Notes: generated from the letters alone by a model not told the origin. A stretch of DNA of 14,224 nt from an uncultured Gemmatimonadota bacterium (GCA_946479895.1 CAMLHT010000089.1:1-14224), one strand, 5' to 3'; counted from the stretch's first letter, positions 4,850 to 14,224 are shown. Made by a program: numbers and translations.

Positions 4850-6510
4850 CTGGGCTTCCGCGGCAACATCTGATCCCGGTTCGCGGCCATGTAGACGAAG
4901 GACGCCACGATCACGGAGTTCTGCATCATGTCGTGCGGCATCAGGCGCTCGAACACGTCCATGTTCGAATGGTGCGTGCGGGTGTTGTAGTCCATCGGAT
5001 CCTGGATGAACTGGAAGCCCGGAATCCCCACCGCATCGAATGCCTGGTGGTCGGTGCCGCCGGTGTTGCTGTAGGTGACCGTCGTGGCGCCCAGGTCGGC
5101 GAACGGCGCCAGCCACTCCTTGAAGACCGGGGCGATCTCGACGTTCCCCTGCGTGTAGATGCCGCGGATCGCGCCGGTGCCGTTGTCGACGTTGAAGTAG
5201 CCGGTGATCCGCCCGTGCTCGGGCGTGAAATGCTGGCCCGTCGAATCGGTGTAGCCGAAATGCTTGCGCACGTACTCGCGCGACCCGAGCAGGCCCTGCT
5301 CCTCGCCGGTCCACAGGCCGATGCGCACGGTGCGCTTCATCGGCAGGTTCAGCGTCTTCAGGATGCGCATCGCCTCCATCATGGCCGCCGAGCCGGCGAC
5401 GTTGTCGGTCGCGCCGGTGCCCGAGTGCCATGAATCGAAGTGGGCGCCCAGCATCACCACCTGGTCCTTGAGGGCCGGATCGGTGCCCGGGATCTCGCCG
5501 ACGATGTTGAAGCTGTTCAGGTCATTGGTGATGAAGCGGACCTTGAGCTCGCCCTCGAGCTTCACGGGCACGCCCTTCTCGATCGTGCGATAGATGCGCC
5601 CATAGTGCTCTGCCGCGAGGGAGATCGAGGGAACGGTGCGCGGAGCGTCCGCGGCGCGGCTGCCGTTGCCGCCCGGGAAGACGGTGCCGTCATCGCCATT
5701 GCCCTGGGTGAGCTGCCCCAGCGCTCCCTGCGACAGCAGGAACGCACCGAGGTTGAACGGGGGCGCTCCACCCGGACCGCCGCGTCCACCACCGGCTCCG
5801 CCACGTCCGCCGCGACCGCCCGCCGCGTTGGCGAGCGCCGCCTGCTGCGCCATGTAGGTCGCCGAGTCGAACGGCTCGCCGCGGCACGCGGCCATCGCGC
5901 GGAGCGCCGCGACGTTTCCGCCACGCCCGCCACCACCACGTCCCGCGCCCGGCGGCGGCGCCGCGGCCATCGCCGCGAGCTGTTCATCGGTCGTGCGGCT
6001 CGCGTCGGGCGTGCAGCGCGGATTGACCTGCCGCGGCGCGGTCGTCATCACCCACTTGCCGCGCACCTTGCCCTTCAGGCTCATCGAGTCGGCCGGCCCC
6101 GTGTACGGGATGTAGACGACATCGCCGACGGCGACGCCGTTCGTGCCCGCCGACCATGCGCCCGGATAGGCGATCACGGGCCACGCCACCGGCGAGAGCA
6201 CCTGGAGGTGGAAGCGGTCGACGATCCAGCCGCGGCCGAACGGCCCCCACGTCTCGTAACGCGGGTTGGAGATGCCCCACGACTGCATGGTCCTGATCGC
6301 CCAGTCGCCGGCCTGCTTCGCCGTCGGGGATCCCGTGAGCCGCGGGCCGTAGACGTCCGTCAGCCAGCTCGCGGTCTCCATCACCTTCGATCGGTTGAAG
6401 CCTTCGTCCCGGATGCGGTTGAGCGCGTCGGTGTCGATCCGTTCCTGCGCGGCCAGCACTGGGGATGCCAGCGCGAGGATGGTCATCGCGCGGAAGAGCG
6501 TGCGGTTCAC
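4846..6510 (-). CDS. Secreted M28-family zinc aminopeptidase with PA-like domain
   Basis: A 554-residue metallopeptidase that would release N-terminal residues from peptides outside the cytoplasm. The start is the GTG at 6510, where a signal peptide begins (MNRTLFRAMTILALASPVLA), with AGGAG 8 nt upstream; the longer frame to 6591 adds 27 unsupported residues. Residues 25-100 form the N-terminal helical part. A protease-associated-like region follows (VVYIPYTGPADSM, KVRGKWVMTTAP) and is interrupted by Gly/Arg-rich inserts at about 184-200 and 232-250. The catalytic domain starts near 350. Probable zinc ligands and catalytic residues are H357 and D369 (GAHFDSW, TDNVAG), E403/E404 (TGEEQG), D442 (FNVDNG) and H514 (THHSNMD). 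All the usual M28 positions are filled, so it should be active. It is convergent with the sigma/CBM operon and lies downstream of the helicase, 146 nt away. The natural substrate is unknown. Confidence 0.93.
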   Translation of the reverse strand: MNRTLFRAMTILALASPVLAAQERIDTDALNRIRDEGFNRSKVMETASWLTDVYGPRLTGSPTAKQAGDWAIRTMQSWGISNPRYETWGPFGRGWIVDRFHLQVLSPVAWPVIAYPGAWSAGTNGVAVGDVVYIPYTGPADSMSLKGKVRGKWVMTTAPRQVNPRCTPDASRTTDEQLAAMAAAPPPGAGRGGGGRGGNVAALRAMAACRGEPFDSATYMAQQAALANAAGGRGGRGGAGGGRGGPGGAPPFNLGAFLLSQGALGQLTQGNGDDGTVFPGGNGSRAADAPRTVPSISLAAEHYGRIYRTIEKGVPVKLEGELKVRFITNDLNSFNIVGEIPGTDPALKDQVVMLGAHFDSWHSGTGATDNVAGSAAMMEAMRILKTLNLPMKRTVRIGLWTGEEQGLLGSREYVRKHFGYTDSTGQHFTPEHGRITGYFNVDNGTGAIRGIYTQGNVEIAPVFKEWLAPFADLGATTVTYSNTGGTDHQAFDAVGIPGFQFIQDPMDYNTRTHHSNMDVFERLMPHDMMQNSVIVASFVYMAANRDQMLPRKPR

Positions 6511-6518
6511 TGTCGAAT

Positions 6519-6523
6519 CTCCT
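6519..6523 (-). promoter_or_regulatory. Ribosome binding site fixing the GTG start of the M28 peptidase
   Basis: AGGAG on the leftward strand, 8 nt before the GTG at 6510. It decides the start in favour of the GTG that opens the signal peptide, over the ATG at 6591. Confidence 0.75.
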
Positions 6524-6570
6524 GGGGTGGAGGGGTCTGCCTGTGTTACGGAGCCCGGACGAGGACGGTT

Positions 6571-6588
6571 GAAGATGCTTTCATCTTC
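6571..6588. repeat. 7-bp perfect hairpin between helicase and peptidase genes
   Basis: GAAGATG (6571-6577) and CATCTTC (6582-6588) with a 4-nt loop, in the 146-bp gap between the helicase stop and the peptidase start. Neither strand has a T-run after it, so it is more likely a leader hairpin, operator or pause site than a full terminator. Confidence 0.4.
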
Positions 6589-6656
6589 CATCGTCGTCGC
6601 GGGGCCGCGTGGCCCGACCTCCGGCCCCCGAAACGACGGCGCTGAGCTGGAACGAC

Positions 6657-7811
6657 CTACTCCGTCCCCGCGCTGCCGAAATCGAAGCCCGGTACCGAGA
6701 TCCTGGGAATCGGCTGGCCGATGACGCGCTCGATCGTCCGGACCATCGCGATCTCGTCGGGGGCCATGAACGTGAAGGCGTCGCCCTCCTTCGCCGCGCG
6801 GCCCGTGCGCCCGATGCGGTGCACGTAGTCCTCGGCCTGCTGCGGCACGTCGTAGTTGATGACGTGCGAGATCCCGCTGATGTCCAGGCCGCGCTGGGCG
6901 ATGTCCGTCGCGACCAGCACGCGCACCTTGCCGGCCTTGAAGTCCTCGAGCGCCTTCACGCGCTGCGGCTGGGTCTTGTCGGCGTGCATCGCCGTGGACG
7001 CGATCCCGGCGTCCTCGAGGTGGCGCACCACCTTGTCGGCGCCGTGCTTGGTGCGCGTGAAGACGAGCACCGAGTCCATGTCTTCCTTCATCAGCAGCTG
7101 CGCGAGCAGCGCGTTCTTCTTCTCCTTGGGCACCGGGTAGACCGCGTGCGTCACCGTGTTCGCGACGCCCGACCTGCGGCCCACCTGCACGACCACGGGC
7201 TTGCGCAGGTACTTCCGCGCGAGGGCTTCCACTTCCGGCGGCATCGTCGCGCTGAAGAGCAGCGTCTGGCGGTACGAGGGGATCTGGTCCACGATCCGGT
7301 TGATCTGCGGCGCGAAGCCCATGTCGAGCATCCGGTCCGCCTCGTCGAGCACCAGCACCTCGAGATCGTCGAAGACGACGTTCTGCCGGTCGAGGTGGTC
7401 GATCAGGCGGCCCGGGGTGGCGACGACGATGTCGACCCCGGCGCGGAGCATCTTCTGCTGCGGCTCGAGGGGAACGCCGCCATACACGGGCGCGACGCCC
7501 AGGGGAGCGTGCTTCGCGTACTTCCGGACGCTCACCTCGACCTGGATGCAGAGCTCGCGCGTCGGCGTCAGCACGAGCACGCGCGTCCGGCGCGGCCCGT
7601 CGATCAGGCGGTCGACGATCGGCAGCGTGAACGCCGCGGTCTTGCCCGTTCCCGTCTGCGCCAGCCCCATCACGTCCCGTCCCTGGACGATGAGCGGGAT
7701 CGCCTGCTCCTGGATGGGCGTCGGCTTCGTGTATCCGGCGTCGGCGATCGCGGCCAGCACGGGCTGCGACAGCCCGAGGGCCGTAAAATCCTTCTCTTCT
7801 TCTGTTTTCAT
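6657..7811 (-). CDS. DEAD-box ATP-dependent RNA helicase, RhlE-like
   Basis: Unwinds or remodels RNA duplexes with ATP, typically in ribosome assembly or mRNA decay. The 384-residue protein holds the complete two-RecA core: Q motif GYTKPTPIQ (26-34), Walker A AQTGTGKT (51-58), PTRELCIQ (83-90), TPGR (132-135), DEAD (156-159), SAT (187-189), VLVFTRT (248-254), ATDIAQRGLDI (301-311) and HRIGRTGRA (331-339). MHADKTQPQR (275-284) recalls the HGNKSQ stretch of RhlE proteins. It ends about 45 residues after motif VI, so the long basic or RNA-binding tail of many DEAD-box proteins is missing. The ATG at 7811 gives the usual short leader before the Q motif; a GTG at 7841 is an alternative. It lies 46 nt (16 nt with the GTG) after the stop of the next upstream gene and may share its transcript. 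Confidence 0.96.
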   Translation of the reverse strand: MKTEEEKDFTALGLSQPVLAAIADAGYTKPTPIQEQAIPLIVQGRDVMGLAQTGTGKTAAFTLPIVDRLIDGPRRTRVLVLTPTRELCIQVEVSVRKYAKHAPLGVAPVYGGVPLEPQQKMLRAGVDIVVATPGRLIDHLDRQNVVFDDLEVLVLDEADRMLDMGFAPQINRIVDQIPSYRQTLLFSATMPPEVEALARKYLRKPVVVQVGRRSGVANTVTHAVYPVPKEKKNALLAQLLMKEDMDSVLVFTRTKHGADKVVRHLEDAGIASTAMHADKTQPQRVKALEDFKAGKVRVLVATDIAQRGLDISGISHVINYDVPQQAEDYVHRIGRTGRAAKEGDAFTFMAPDEIAMVRTIERVIGQPIPRISVPGFDFGSAGTE

Positions 7812-7857
7812 CAACTTGGTATCTAAGCGGGCGCGGCTCACGCCGCGCCCCTGCCCG

Positions 7858-9009
7858 TCAAACCACCTCGATCGGGCGTCCCGCGGCGCGGGCGATCAGG
7901 CCGAGCCTGAAGGTCAGGTCGGTCCAGCGCTCGTCACCCGCCATCGAATCCTCGAGCGGGTACATGTGCCAGACGTACGGGTTGGTGCTGCGCACGGCCG
8001 CGCCGCCCTTGCGGGGGTGCCACACCCCTTCGCGGTCGCGCTCGTCGAGGAAGCGGTCGAACAGCTTCGCCCAGTTCTCGTTCCGCTTGAGGAAGCCAAG
8101 GCGCGCCATCAGCTCCAGCCACTCCATCGCGAAGACGACGTCGTCGTCGGCCGCGTTGCGATGCGGCAGCATGTCGCCCATCACGAGGTGCGGCTGGGCG
8201 ACGATCTTCTCGCCGCACTGCTGCACGGTCTCCTGCCGCGGCAGTGCCTGCGTCAGGTGGGTGTAGAGCAGCTCCACGGCCTCATGCCGCTCGGTGCGGA
8301 ACAGCGGCATGTACGCCAGCATCGTCAGCGCGTAGATCGACGGCGGCGCCGCCTCGGCGGGCAGCACGTGCTGATTGCCGATGCGCACGAACGGCTTTTC
8401 CGCCAGCGGGGAGCGCAGGTAGTTCGCGACGCGATCGATGATGCGGTTGGCCGCTCCGCGGAGGCGGGGGTCGCCTTCATAGCCCGCCTGCGCCAGCGTC
8501 GCCGCGGCGGCTTCGCGCAGGATGCCGCGGCCGCGTCGGATCATGTCCTCGTCCCTGGCGTTCTTGCCGCCGAGCTCGAAGAGGTAATCCGGGTCGGTGT
8601 CCTCCGCGAGCAGCCGGAAGAGCACCCGACGCGCGCGCGCGAGCGGCGGTGAGTCCTTGTCCCAGCCGTACTCCAGGAGCCGCCGGACCGCAGTGATCGT
8701 CCCGATTCCCTCGAAATGCTCGGCCCGCCCGGAGGGCGTCGTGAGCATGGACTCGTTCCAGGTCCCGTCGGCCGCCTGCTGGGAAGCCAGGGCGAGGGCG
8801 GGAGGGTGCGTCAGCACCAGTGTGGACAGCGACTTGAGGTCGAGCCCCGGCACCCTGGCGACTTCCACGAGCGACCGGTACTTGATCGGACCGCCGGCAT
8901 GGTCGAGAAGCCAGCCAAGTGGGAATCGAACGGGTTCCGGCGGTGGTGCCGGGGCGGCCGGCGGCACGACGGCCGGGAGGGGCGCACCAGCAGGAGACGG
9001 CAACGTCAC
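7858..9009 (-). CDS. Conserved-looking helical protein, function unknown (possible alpha/alpha-toroid fold)
   Basis: A 383-residue soluble protein with no signal peptide or membrane span. Residues 3-27 are Ala/Pro-rich and probably disordered. The rest is predominantly helical with long amphipathic stretches. Two similar short motifs, SQQAADGTWNE (about 76-86) and DERDREGVWHP (about 330-340), resemble the Q/DGxW turns of terpenoid-cyclase-like or prenyltransferase-like alpha/alpha toroids. This is a weak similarity seen by eye. The catalytic DxDD or DCTA motifs of squalene-hopene cyclases are not visible, so no enzyme is claimed. The start is a GTG at 9009 with a poor ribosome site; another GTG 14 codons on is possible. 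It precedes the helicase gene by 46 nt on the same strand and diverges from the hydrolase-like gene across a 152-bp gap that holds two perfect inverted repeats. Confidence 0.8.
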   Translation of the reverse strand: MTLPSPAGAPLPAVVPPAAPAPPPEPVRFPLGWLLDHAGGPIKYRSLVEVARVPGLDLKSLSTLVLTHPPALALASQQAADGTWNESMLTTPSGRAEHFEGIGTITAVRRLLEYGWDKDSPPLARARRVLFRLLAEDTDPDYLFELGGKNARDEDMIRRGRGILREAAAATLAQAGYEGDPRLRGAANRIIDRVANYLRSPLAEKPFVRIGNQHVLPAEAAPPSIYALTMLAYMPLFRTERHEAVELLYTHLTQALPRQETVQQCGEKIVAQPHLVMGDMLPHRNAADDDVVFAMEWLELMARLGFLKRNENWAKLFDRFLDERDREGVWHPRKGGAAVRSTNPYVWHMYPLEDSMAGDERWTDLTFRLGLIARAAGRPIEVV

Positions 9010-9031
9010 AGTAGCGCTCGCAAGAAGACAT

Positions 9032-9050
9032 GACGCTTCGAGAAAGCGTC
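9032..9050. repeat. Perfect 7-bp inverted repeat in the divergent intergenic region
   Basis: GACGCTT (9032-9038) faces AAGCGTC (9044-9050) with a 5-nt spacer. It lies 23 nt upstream of the GTG start of the leftward helical-protein gene, so it would form a hairpin in that gene's 5' leader or act as an operator. Confidence 0.45.
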
Positions 9051-9127
9051 GAGGAAATAGCGGTCCAAAAGGCGCGTAACGATACCCAATTTCAGGTTAT
9101 TCGCTAGAGGGAAAGCAGTAAGTCCTT

Positions 9128-9144
9128 GCAAGTGAACCACTTGC
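9128..9144. promoter_or_regulatory. Perfect palindromic site before the hydrolase-like gene, candidate operator
   Basis: GCAAGTGAACCACTTGC: two perfect 7-bp arms with a 3-nt spacer, ending 17 nt before the GTG at 9162. Size and position suit a homodimeric repressor site. A leader hairpin is equally possible. No regulator gene is adjacent and no promoter hexamers could be assigned here. Confidence 0.45.
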
Positions 9145-9161
9145 GCTGACATCTTCCCGGC

Positions 9162-9902
9162 GTGCGCGGCGAATTCATCGATCTGGCCGGGGTCCGGCTC
9201 TACTACTACGCGGCGGGAAGCCGCGGCGCGGGAGAGCCGATCGTCCTCATACACGGATTTCCGACGTCCGGCCACCTCTGGCTCGATGTCGTCGCGAAGC
9301 TGCCGCCCGGGCATCGCGTCATCGTCGTCGACCTGCTCGGTTTCGGCCGCAGTGATGCGCCGGTGAATGGGCCGTATACGGTGGCCGCGCACGGAAAGCG
9401 GCTGCTCGCCCTGCTCGACGCGCTGAAGATCGACCGCGCGTGTCTCGTGGGTCATGGCACCGGTGGCGCGATCGTGCAGTGGGTCGCGCTGGAGGCACCG
9501 GACCGCGTGACGCGCATCGCGCTCGTCGGCAGCTCGACGGCCGAGGGCTGGTTCTCGATCGACCGGCGCGGGGCGCGTGCGCTGTACGACCTGGCGCTGC
9601 GCCTGCCGGCCGCGTTCTGGCTGCCCGTGATCCGCGGGACGATCGCGCGGAGCTATTCGGATCCCGAGCGCGGCAAGCGGTCGGCCGACATGTACCTGGC
9701 GCCGTTCGTCGAGGGCAACGGCGCCAGGGTCCTTCGGCGACATCTCTCCGACCTCACCAACGGCGACATCGCCGCGATCGCCGCGCGATCGGCCGGAATC
9801 CGCGTACCGGTCGTCTCGACGGAACGGACGCCGTGGCGCTTCATGCCGGAAGAGAATCCGAGTGAAGTCGCCGCGCTCATCGCCCGCTCCCTGTCAGCCT
9901 GA
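9162..9902 (+). CDS. Alpha/beta-hydrolase-fold protein lacking the catalytic triad (probable pseudoenzyme)
   Basis: A 246-residue protein of the alpha/beta hydrolase superfamily. The first half is typical: strand EPIVLIHGFPTSGHLW (25-40) with the HGF oxyanion turn, VIVVDLLGFGRSD (53-65) and the nucleophile-elbow strand ACLVGHGTGG (93-102). The elbow, normally GxSxG, reads G-H-G-T-G, so Gly99 stands where the Ser, Asp or Cys nucleophile should be. At the C-terminus the usual stretch carrying the acid and GHF is contracted: VPVVSTERTPWRFMPEENP (215-233) has Arg226 where the catalytic His is expected, and the acid loop is missing. The protein is about 30 residues shorter than typical relatives. 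The frame is clean, so a recent frameshift is unlikely. The GTG start at 9162 has a weak ribosome site. The stop overlaps the convergent kinase stop by 9 nt. A ligand-binding or scaffolding role is possible. Confidence 0.85.
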   Translation: MRGEFIDLAGVRLYYYAAGSRGAGEPIVLIHGFPTSGHLWLDVVAKLPPGHRVIVVDLLGFGRSDAPVNGPYTVAAHGKRLLALLDALKIDRACLVGHGTGGAIVQWVALEAPDRVTRIALVGSSTAEGWFSIDRRGARALYDLALRLPAAFWLPVIRGTIARSYSDPERGKRSADMYLAPFVEGNGARVLRRHLSDLTNGDIAAIAARSAGIRVPVVSTERTPWRFMPEENPSEVAALIARSLSA

Positions 9903-11975
9903 GCGGCCGATGTCCCGGAGGTCGTCGGCCACTTCCATGATGCGGCCGATGTCCTTCGAGACGCTGCGCGCCTCCTGAGTGGCGGACAGCTCTCCGCCGA
10001 TCGCCGCCGAGACGCCGGCCGACCGCAGCTTGAGCAGGTCGAGCTTGAGGTTCTGGAGCGCGAGGCCGGCGCTGTCGAGCTGCGCGAGGAGCGTCTGCCG
10101 CCGGAGAAGCAGGTCGTGCAGCGAGGTGCGCTGACGCTCCAGGAGCGCGAGGGTGCGCTCGTGCTCCGACGATCCGCTCTCGGACTTCATGGTCGCGATG
10201 CGCTGGTCGAGCGTGCCGAGCGTCCCGCCGGACACGTCGAGGTCGAGCCGGTGCAGCGTCGTCGCGAGATTCGCCACCCGCTCGGCCAGCGCGTCGACCG
10301 TGGGGGAGACGTCGGGCAGCATCTCCCGCTCGAGCGGCCCGAGGCGCGCGATGACCTCGCGGATCACCGCGGTATCGTCGAGCGCCCTGCGGACGGCGGC
10401 GCCATGCGCGCCGTTCATGACGTCACGAGAGACCGCCGAGAGCGCCCGGTCGGGTGCCGGCGGCACGAACCGGTCGGCGCGACCGGGACCGGGCTTCTGC
10501 GCCGCACCACTCCCGACCGCCGCGATCTCCTGGCGAACCTGCTGCTCGCTCCGCGACGCGGCGGGGATCATCTCGTTCGTCGGGGTGAGGCGTAGCCGGA
10601 TGCCCTTCCTGAAGGCTTCGAACGGACCTACGCCATCGGACCAGATCGACCCGGCACGGCGCAGCGAGTCGAAGAGCAGCGCGGCGGATGGAAACAGGAA
10701 CCAGGGAAAGTCGCCGCCCGTCCCCGCGTTGAGCATGCCCAGGAAGAACGATCCGAACAGGAAGCGGAAGACCGATCCGCGAAAAGCGATGACGCGGTCG
10801 ACGAGCGGCTTGTCGTCGTACGAATCCCCGTAGCGATCGCGGATGCGCGCGTCGATGGTCGCCGCGTGACGGCGCATCTGGTAGACGTGGTACTCCTTTT
10901 CAGCCTGCCGGCGATAACGCTCCTGCTGCTTCGTCCACCGGCGCGTCTCGCCGCGCGACATGCCGGTCGGCATGGGTGGCGGCTGATAGAACGCCGCGAA
11001 GGTCAACGGCACCTCGGGCGCCGGGGCAGCCGGCTGGCGCGGTGGTGCCTGCGGCGGCTGCTGATAGCTGGCGCGCGCCTGGCGCTCGATCGTGCCCGCC
11101 GACGCGGCGATGGGATAACCCTGCGGAGGCAGCGCGATCGCTCCGGCGAGCGCGTCGCGGAACTCGCTGGCGTTCGACCAGCGATCCTCGGGCCGCTTCG
11201 CCATGGCGCGATCGAGGGCCATGGCGAGATATCCGGGGACGTCCGGACGCTTCGACGCCACGCGGGGCGGAATCTCCGACACGTGCTTCACGAGCATCGC
11301 CGCCGCGCTCGACGCCTTGAACGGCTGCTCGCCGGTCAGCATGTGGTAGCCGACGATGCCGAGCGAGTAGACGTCGCTGCGTCCGTCGAGCTCCCGCTCG
11401 CCGAGCGCCTGCTCGGGGGACATGTAGGCAGGCGTGCCGACCGCGACCCCCGTGAGGGTCAGCCGCGTTTCGCCTTCCGAGGCCCGCGCGATGCCGAAGT
11501 CGCTGACGAGCGCCCGGCCGGTGTCGCGCTCGATGAGGATGTTGTCCGGCTTGATGTCGCGATGCACCACGCCGCGCGAGTGCGCGTAGGCGAGCGCGTC
11601 CGCGACCTCGCGCAGCACCCGCTCGGTGCGGTCCACCGGCCAGTGATGCTCCTTCGCGAGGTGGGCGGCGACGCTCTGGCCGACGACCAGCGACATGACG
11701 AAGTAGACGAGGCCGTCCTTCTCGTCGACCGAGTAGATCGGGACGATGTTCGGATGCGAGAGGCCCGCCGCCATCTGCGCCTCGCGGATGAACCGCGTGC
11801 GCACGGAGTCGTTGTACGCGAGCTCCGGAGGCAGGACCTTGATCGCGACCTGCCGGCCGAGCTTGAGGTCGGTGCCGCGATAGACCACGGCCGATCCCCC
11901 ACGCCCGATCTCGCCGTCGACGAGATACTGGGTCCCGATGGCGACGACTACCCGGTCCAGCAGATTGTCGGTCAC
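9894..11975 (-). CDS. Membrane-anchored PknB-type Ser/Thr protein kinase, second of a tandem pair
   Basis: A 693-residue signalling kinase. The kinase domain, about residues 17-280, has all key residues: glycine loop GRGGSA (24-29), Lys46 in VAIK, Glu65 in the C helix, HRDIKPDN (138-145) with catalytic Asp140 and Asn145, DFG (159-161) and GTPAYMSPEQ (180-189). A Pro/Ala-rich linker (about 302-336) and a basic helical stretch (342-382) lead to two hydrophobic helices at about 398-437, a 2TM-type membrane hairpin. After that, residues 533-687 form a helical domain (LPDVSPTVDALAERVANLA and later heptads) shared with the upstream kinase. With a two-helix hairpin, both ends would be cytoplasmic and no outside sensor domain is seen. 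The GTG at 11975 is 3 nt after the stop of the upstream kinase gene, so translation is probably coupled. The stop overlaps the convergent hydrolase-like gene. Substrates are unknown. Confidence 0.95.
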   Translation of the reverse strand: MTDNLLDRVVVAIGTQYLVDGEIGRGGSAVVYRGTDLKLGRQVAIKVLPPELAYNDSVRTRFIREAQMAAGLSHPNIVPIYSVDEKDGLVYFVMSLVVGQSVAAHLAKEHHWPVDRTERVLREVADALAYAHSRGVVHRDIKPDNILIERDTGRALVSDFGIARASEGETRLTLTGVAVGTPAYMSPEQALGERELDGRSDVYSLGIVGYHMLTGEQPFKASSAAAMLVKHVSEIPPRVASKRPDVPGYLAMALDRAMAKRPEDRWSNASEFRDALAGAIALPPQGYPIAASAGTIERQARASYQQPPQAPPRQPAAPAPEVPLTFAAFYQPPPMPTGMSRGETRRWTKQQERYRRQAEKEYHVYQMRRHAATIDARIRDRYGDSYDDKPLVDRVIAFRGSVFRFLFGSFFLGMLNAGTGGDFPWFLFPSAALLFDSLRRAGSIWSDGVGPFEAFRKGIRLRLTPTNEMIPAASRSEQQVRQEIAAVGSGAAQKPGPGRADRFVPPAPDRALSAVSRDVMNGAHGAAVRRALDDTAVIREVIARLGPLEREMLPDVSPTVDALAERVANLATTLHRLDLDVSGGTLGTLDQRIATMKSESGSSEHERTLALLERQRTSLHDLLLRRQTLLAQLDSAGLALQNLKLDLLKLRSAGVSAAIGGELSATQEARSVSKDIGRIMEVADDLRDIGRSG

Positions 11976-11978
11976 TAA

Positions 11979-13985
<2,007 letters not shown>

Positions 13986-14020
13986 GCGAGGGTGGCTCGT
14001 TCGAGGGCGTGGATGGGGTA

Positions 14021-14048
14021 ATTCTAGGGCTTAGTACGCTGCGGGGAA
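14021..14048 (-). promoter_or_regulatory. Weak candidate promoter of the kinase pair
   Basis: On the leftward strand TAGAAT (14026-14021) resembles a -10 box and TTCCCC (14048-14043) is a poor -35, 16 nt apart. It lies 36 nt before the GTG of the first kinase. Such weak hexamers are easily found by chance. Confidence 0.2.
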
Positions 14049-14060
14049 AGGATTTAGAGG

Positions 14061-14172
14061 GTGGATCGGTGGATCGGTGGGTCGGTGGATCAGTGGATCG
14101 GTGGATCGGTGGATCGGTGGATCGGTGGATCGGTGGATCAGTGGATCAGTGGATCAGTGGATCGGTGGATCA
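14061..14172. repeat. Fourteen tandem 8-bp repeats, GTGGATCG/A
   Basis: Fourteen contiguous 8-bp units in perfect phase over 112 bp. All are GTGGATC plus G or A, apart from one GTGGGTCG unit at 14077-14084. The last base is A in units 4, 11, 12, 13 and 14 and G elsewhere. Thirteen units contain GATC. It is not coding in any supported gene. It lies 75 bp upstream of the first kinase gene. The remaining bases to the window end (14173-14224) show nothing recognisable. Confidence 0.97.
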
Positions 14173-14224
14173 GGATCGCGTCCGCGTTTTTGCTCTGCGT
14201 CTCAACGCACCGATTAACGACGCG

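Noticed and set aside
5440..6645. 401-residue rightward frame opposite the M28 peptidase
   Set aside because: Antisense shadow: the peptidase on the other strand has all catalytic residues, a signal peptide and a ribosome site.
6609..8652. Long rightward frames opposite the helicase and the helical protein
   Set aside because: Antisense shadows with His/Arg/Asp-rich composition; the DEAD-box motifs on the leftward strand are complete.
9162..9902. Frameshift as the cause of the missing hydrolase triad
   Set aside because: No alternative frame around 9440-9470 or 9790-9860 restores GxSxG or GHF, and the frame is continuous with family-like sequence on both sides.
14061..14172. Replication origin or iteron set
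   Set aside because: Octamers without spacers, no AT-rich segment and no initiator gene nearby. GATC density alone is not enough.

Overview
The window is high-GC bacterial DNA, densely coded on both strands, with many GTG starts. Its gene content suggests a member of Gemmatimonadota or a similar soil or sediment lineage: paired PknB-type kinases with a 2TM segment, a secreted M28 peptidase with Gly/Arg-rich insertions, an ECF sigma operon with glycogen-binding-domain proteins, and short tandem repeats between genes. The phylum is an inference from style, not from a marker gene. No RNA gene, insertion sequence, phage gene or CRISPR array was seen.

Left part (1-1549). Three genes run leftward: a small coiled-coil lipoprotein (754-990), a 73-residue SelW/Rdx-family protein (477-698) and the start of a phosphofructokinase that leaves the window (1-466). 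The SelW gene has an in-frame TGA where the CxxU selenocysteine belongs, and a good bacterial SECIS-like hairpin directly after it, so a normal ORF caller splits or loses it. A stand-alone FimT/GspH-type pseudopilin (1115-1549) runs the other way.

Centre (1631-4849). Four tightly packed rightward genes form one operon: an ECF sigma factor; a single-pass membrane protein with an AMPK1_CBM/CBM48-like domain, in the place of an anti-sigma factor; an exported protein of unknown function; and an exported, probably outer-membrane protein that ends in a second copy of the same domain. The operon stops in an unusual convergent intergenic region. Each flanking gene's TAG stop is the first part of an array of seven 7-bp repeats, and each array is followed by a strong hairpin. 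The two halves are inverted copies of one layout.

Right-centre (4846-9902). Leftward genes encode an M28 zinc aminopeptidase with a signal peptide, an RhlE-like DEAD-box RNA helicase and an unrecognised, probably all-helical 383-residue protein. A rightward alpha/beta-hydrolase-fold protein has lost the residues expected of its catalytic triad and is probably a pseudoenzyme.

Right part (9894-14224). Two tandem paralogous Ser/Thr protein kinases run leftward, 3 nt apart. Each has a cytoplasmic kinase domain, a linker, a two-helix membrane segment and a shared C-terminal helical domain. Upstream of them is a perfectly phased array of fourteen 8-bp repeats.

The best candidates for something undescribed are the hidden selenoprotein, the sigma/CBM membrane operon and the mirrored stop-codon heptamer arrays.
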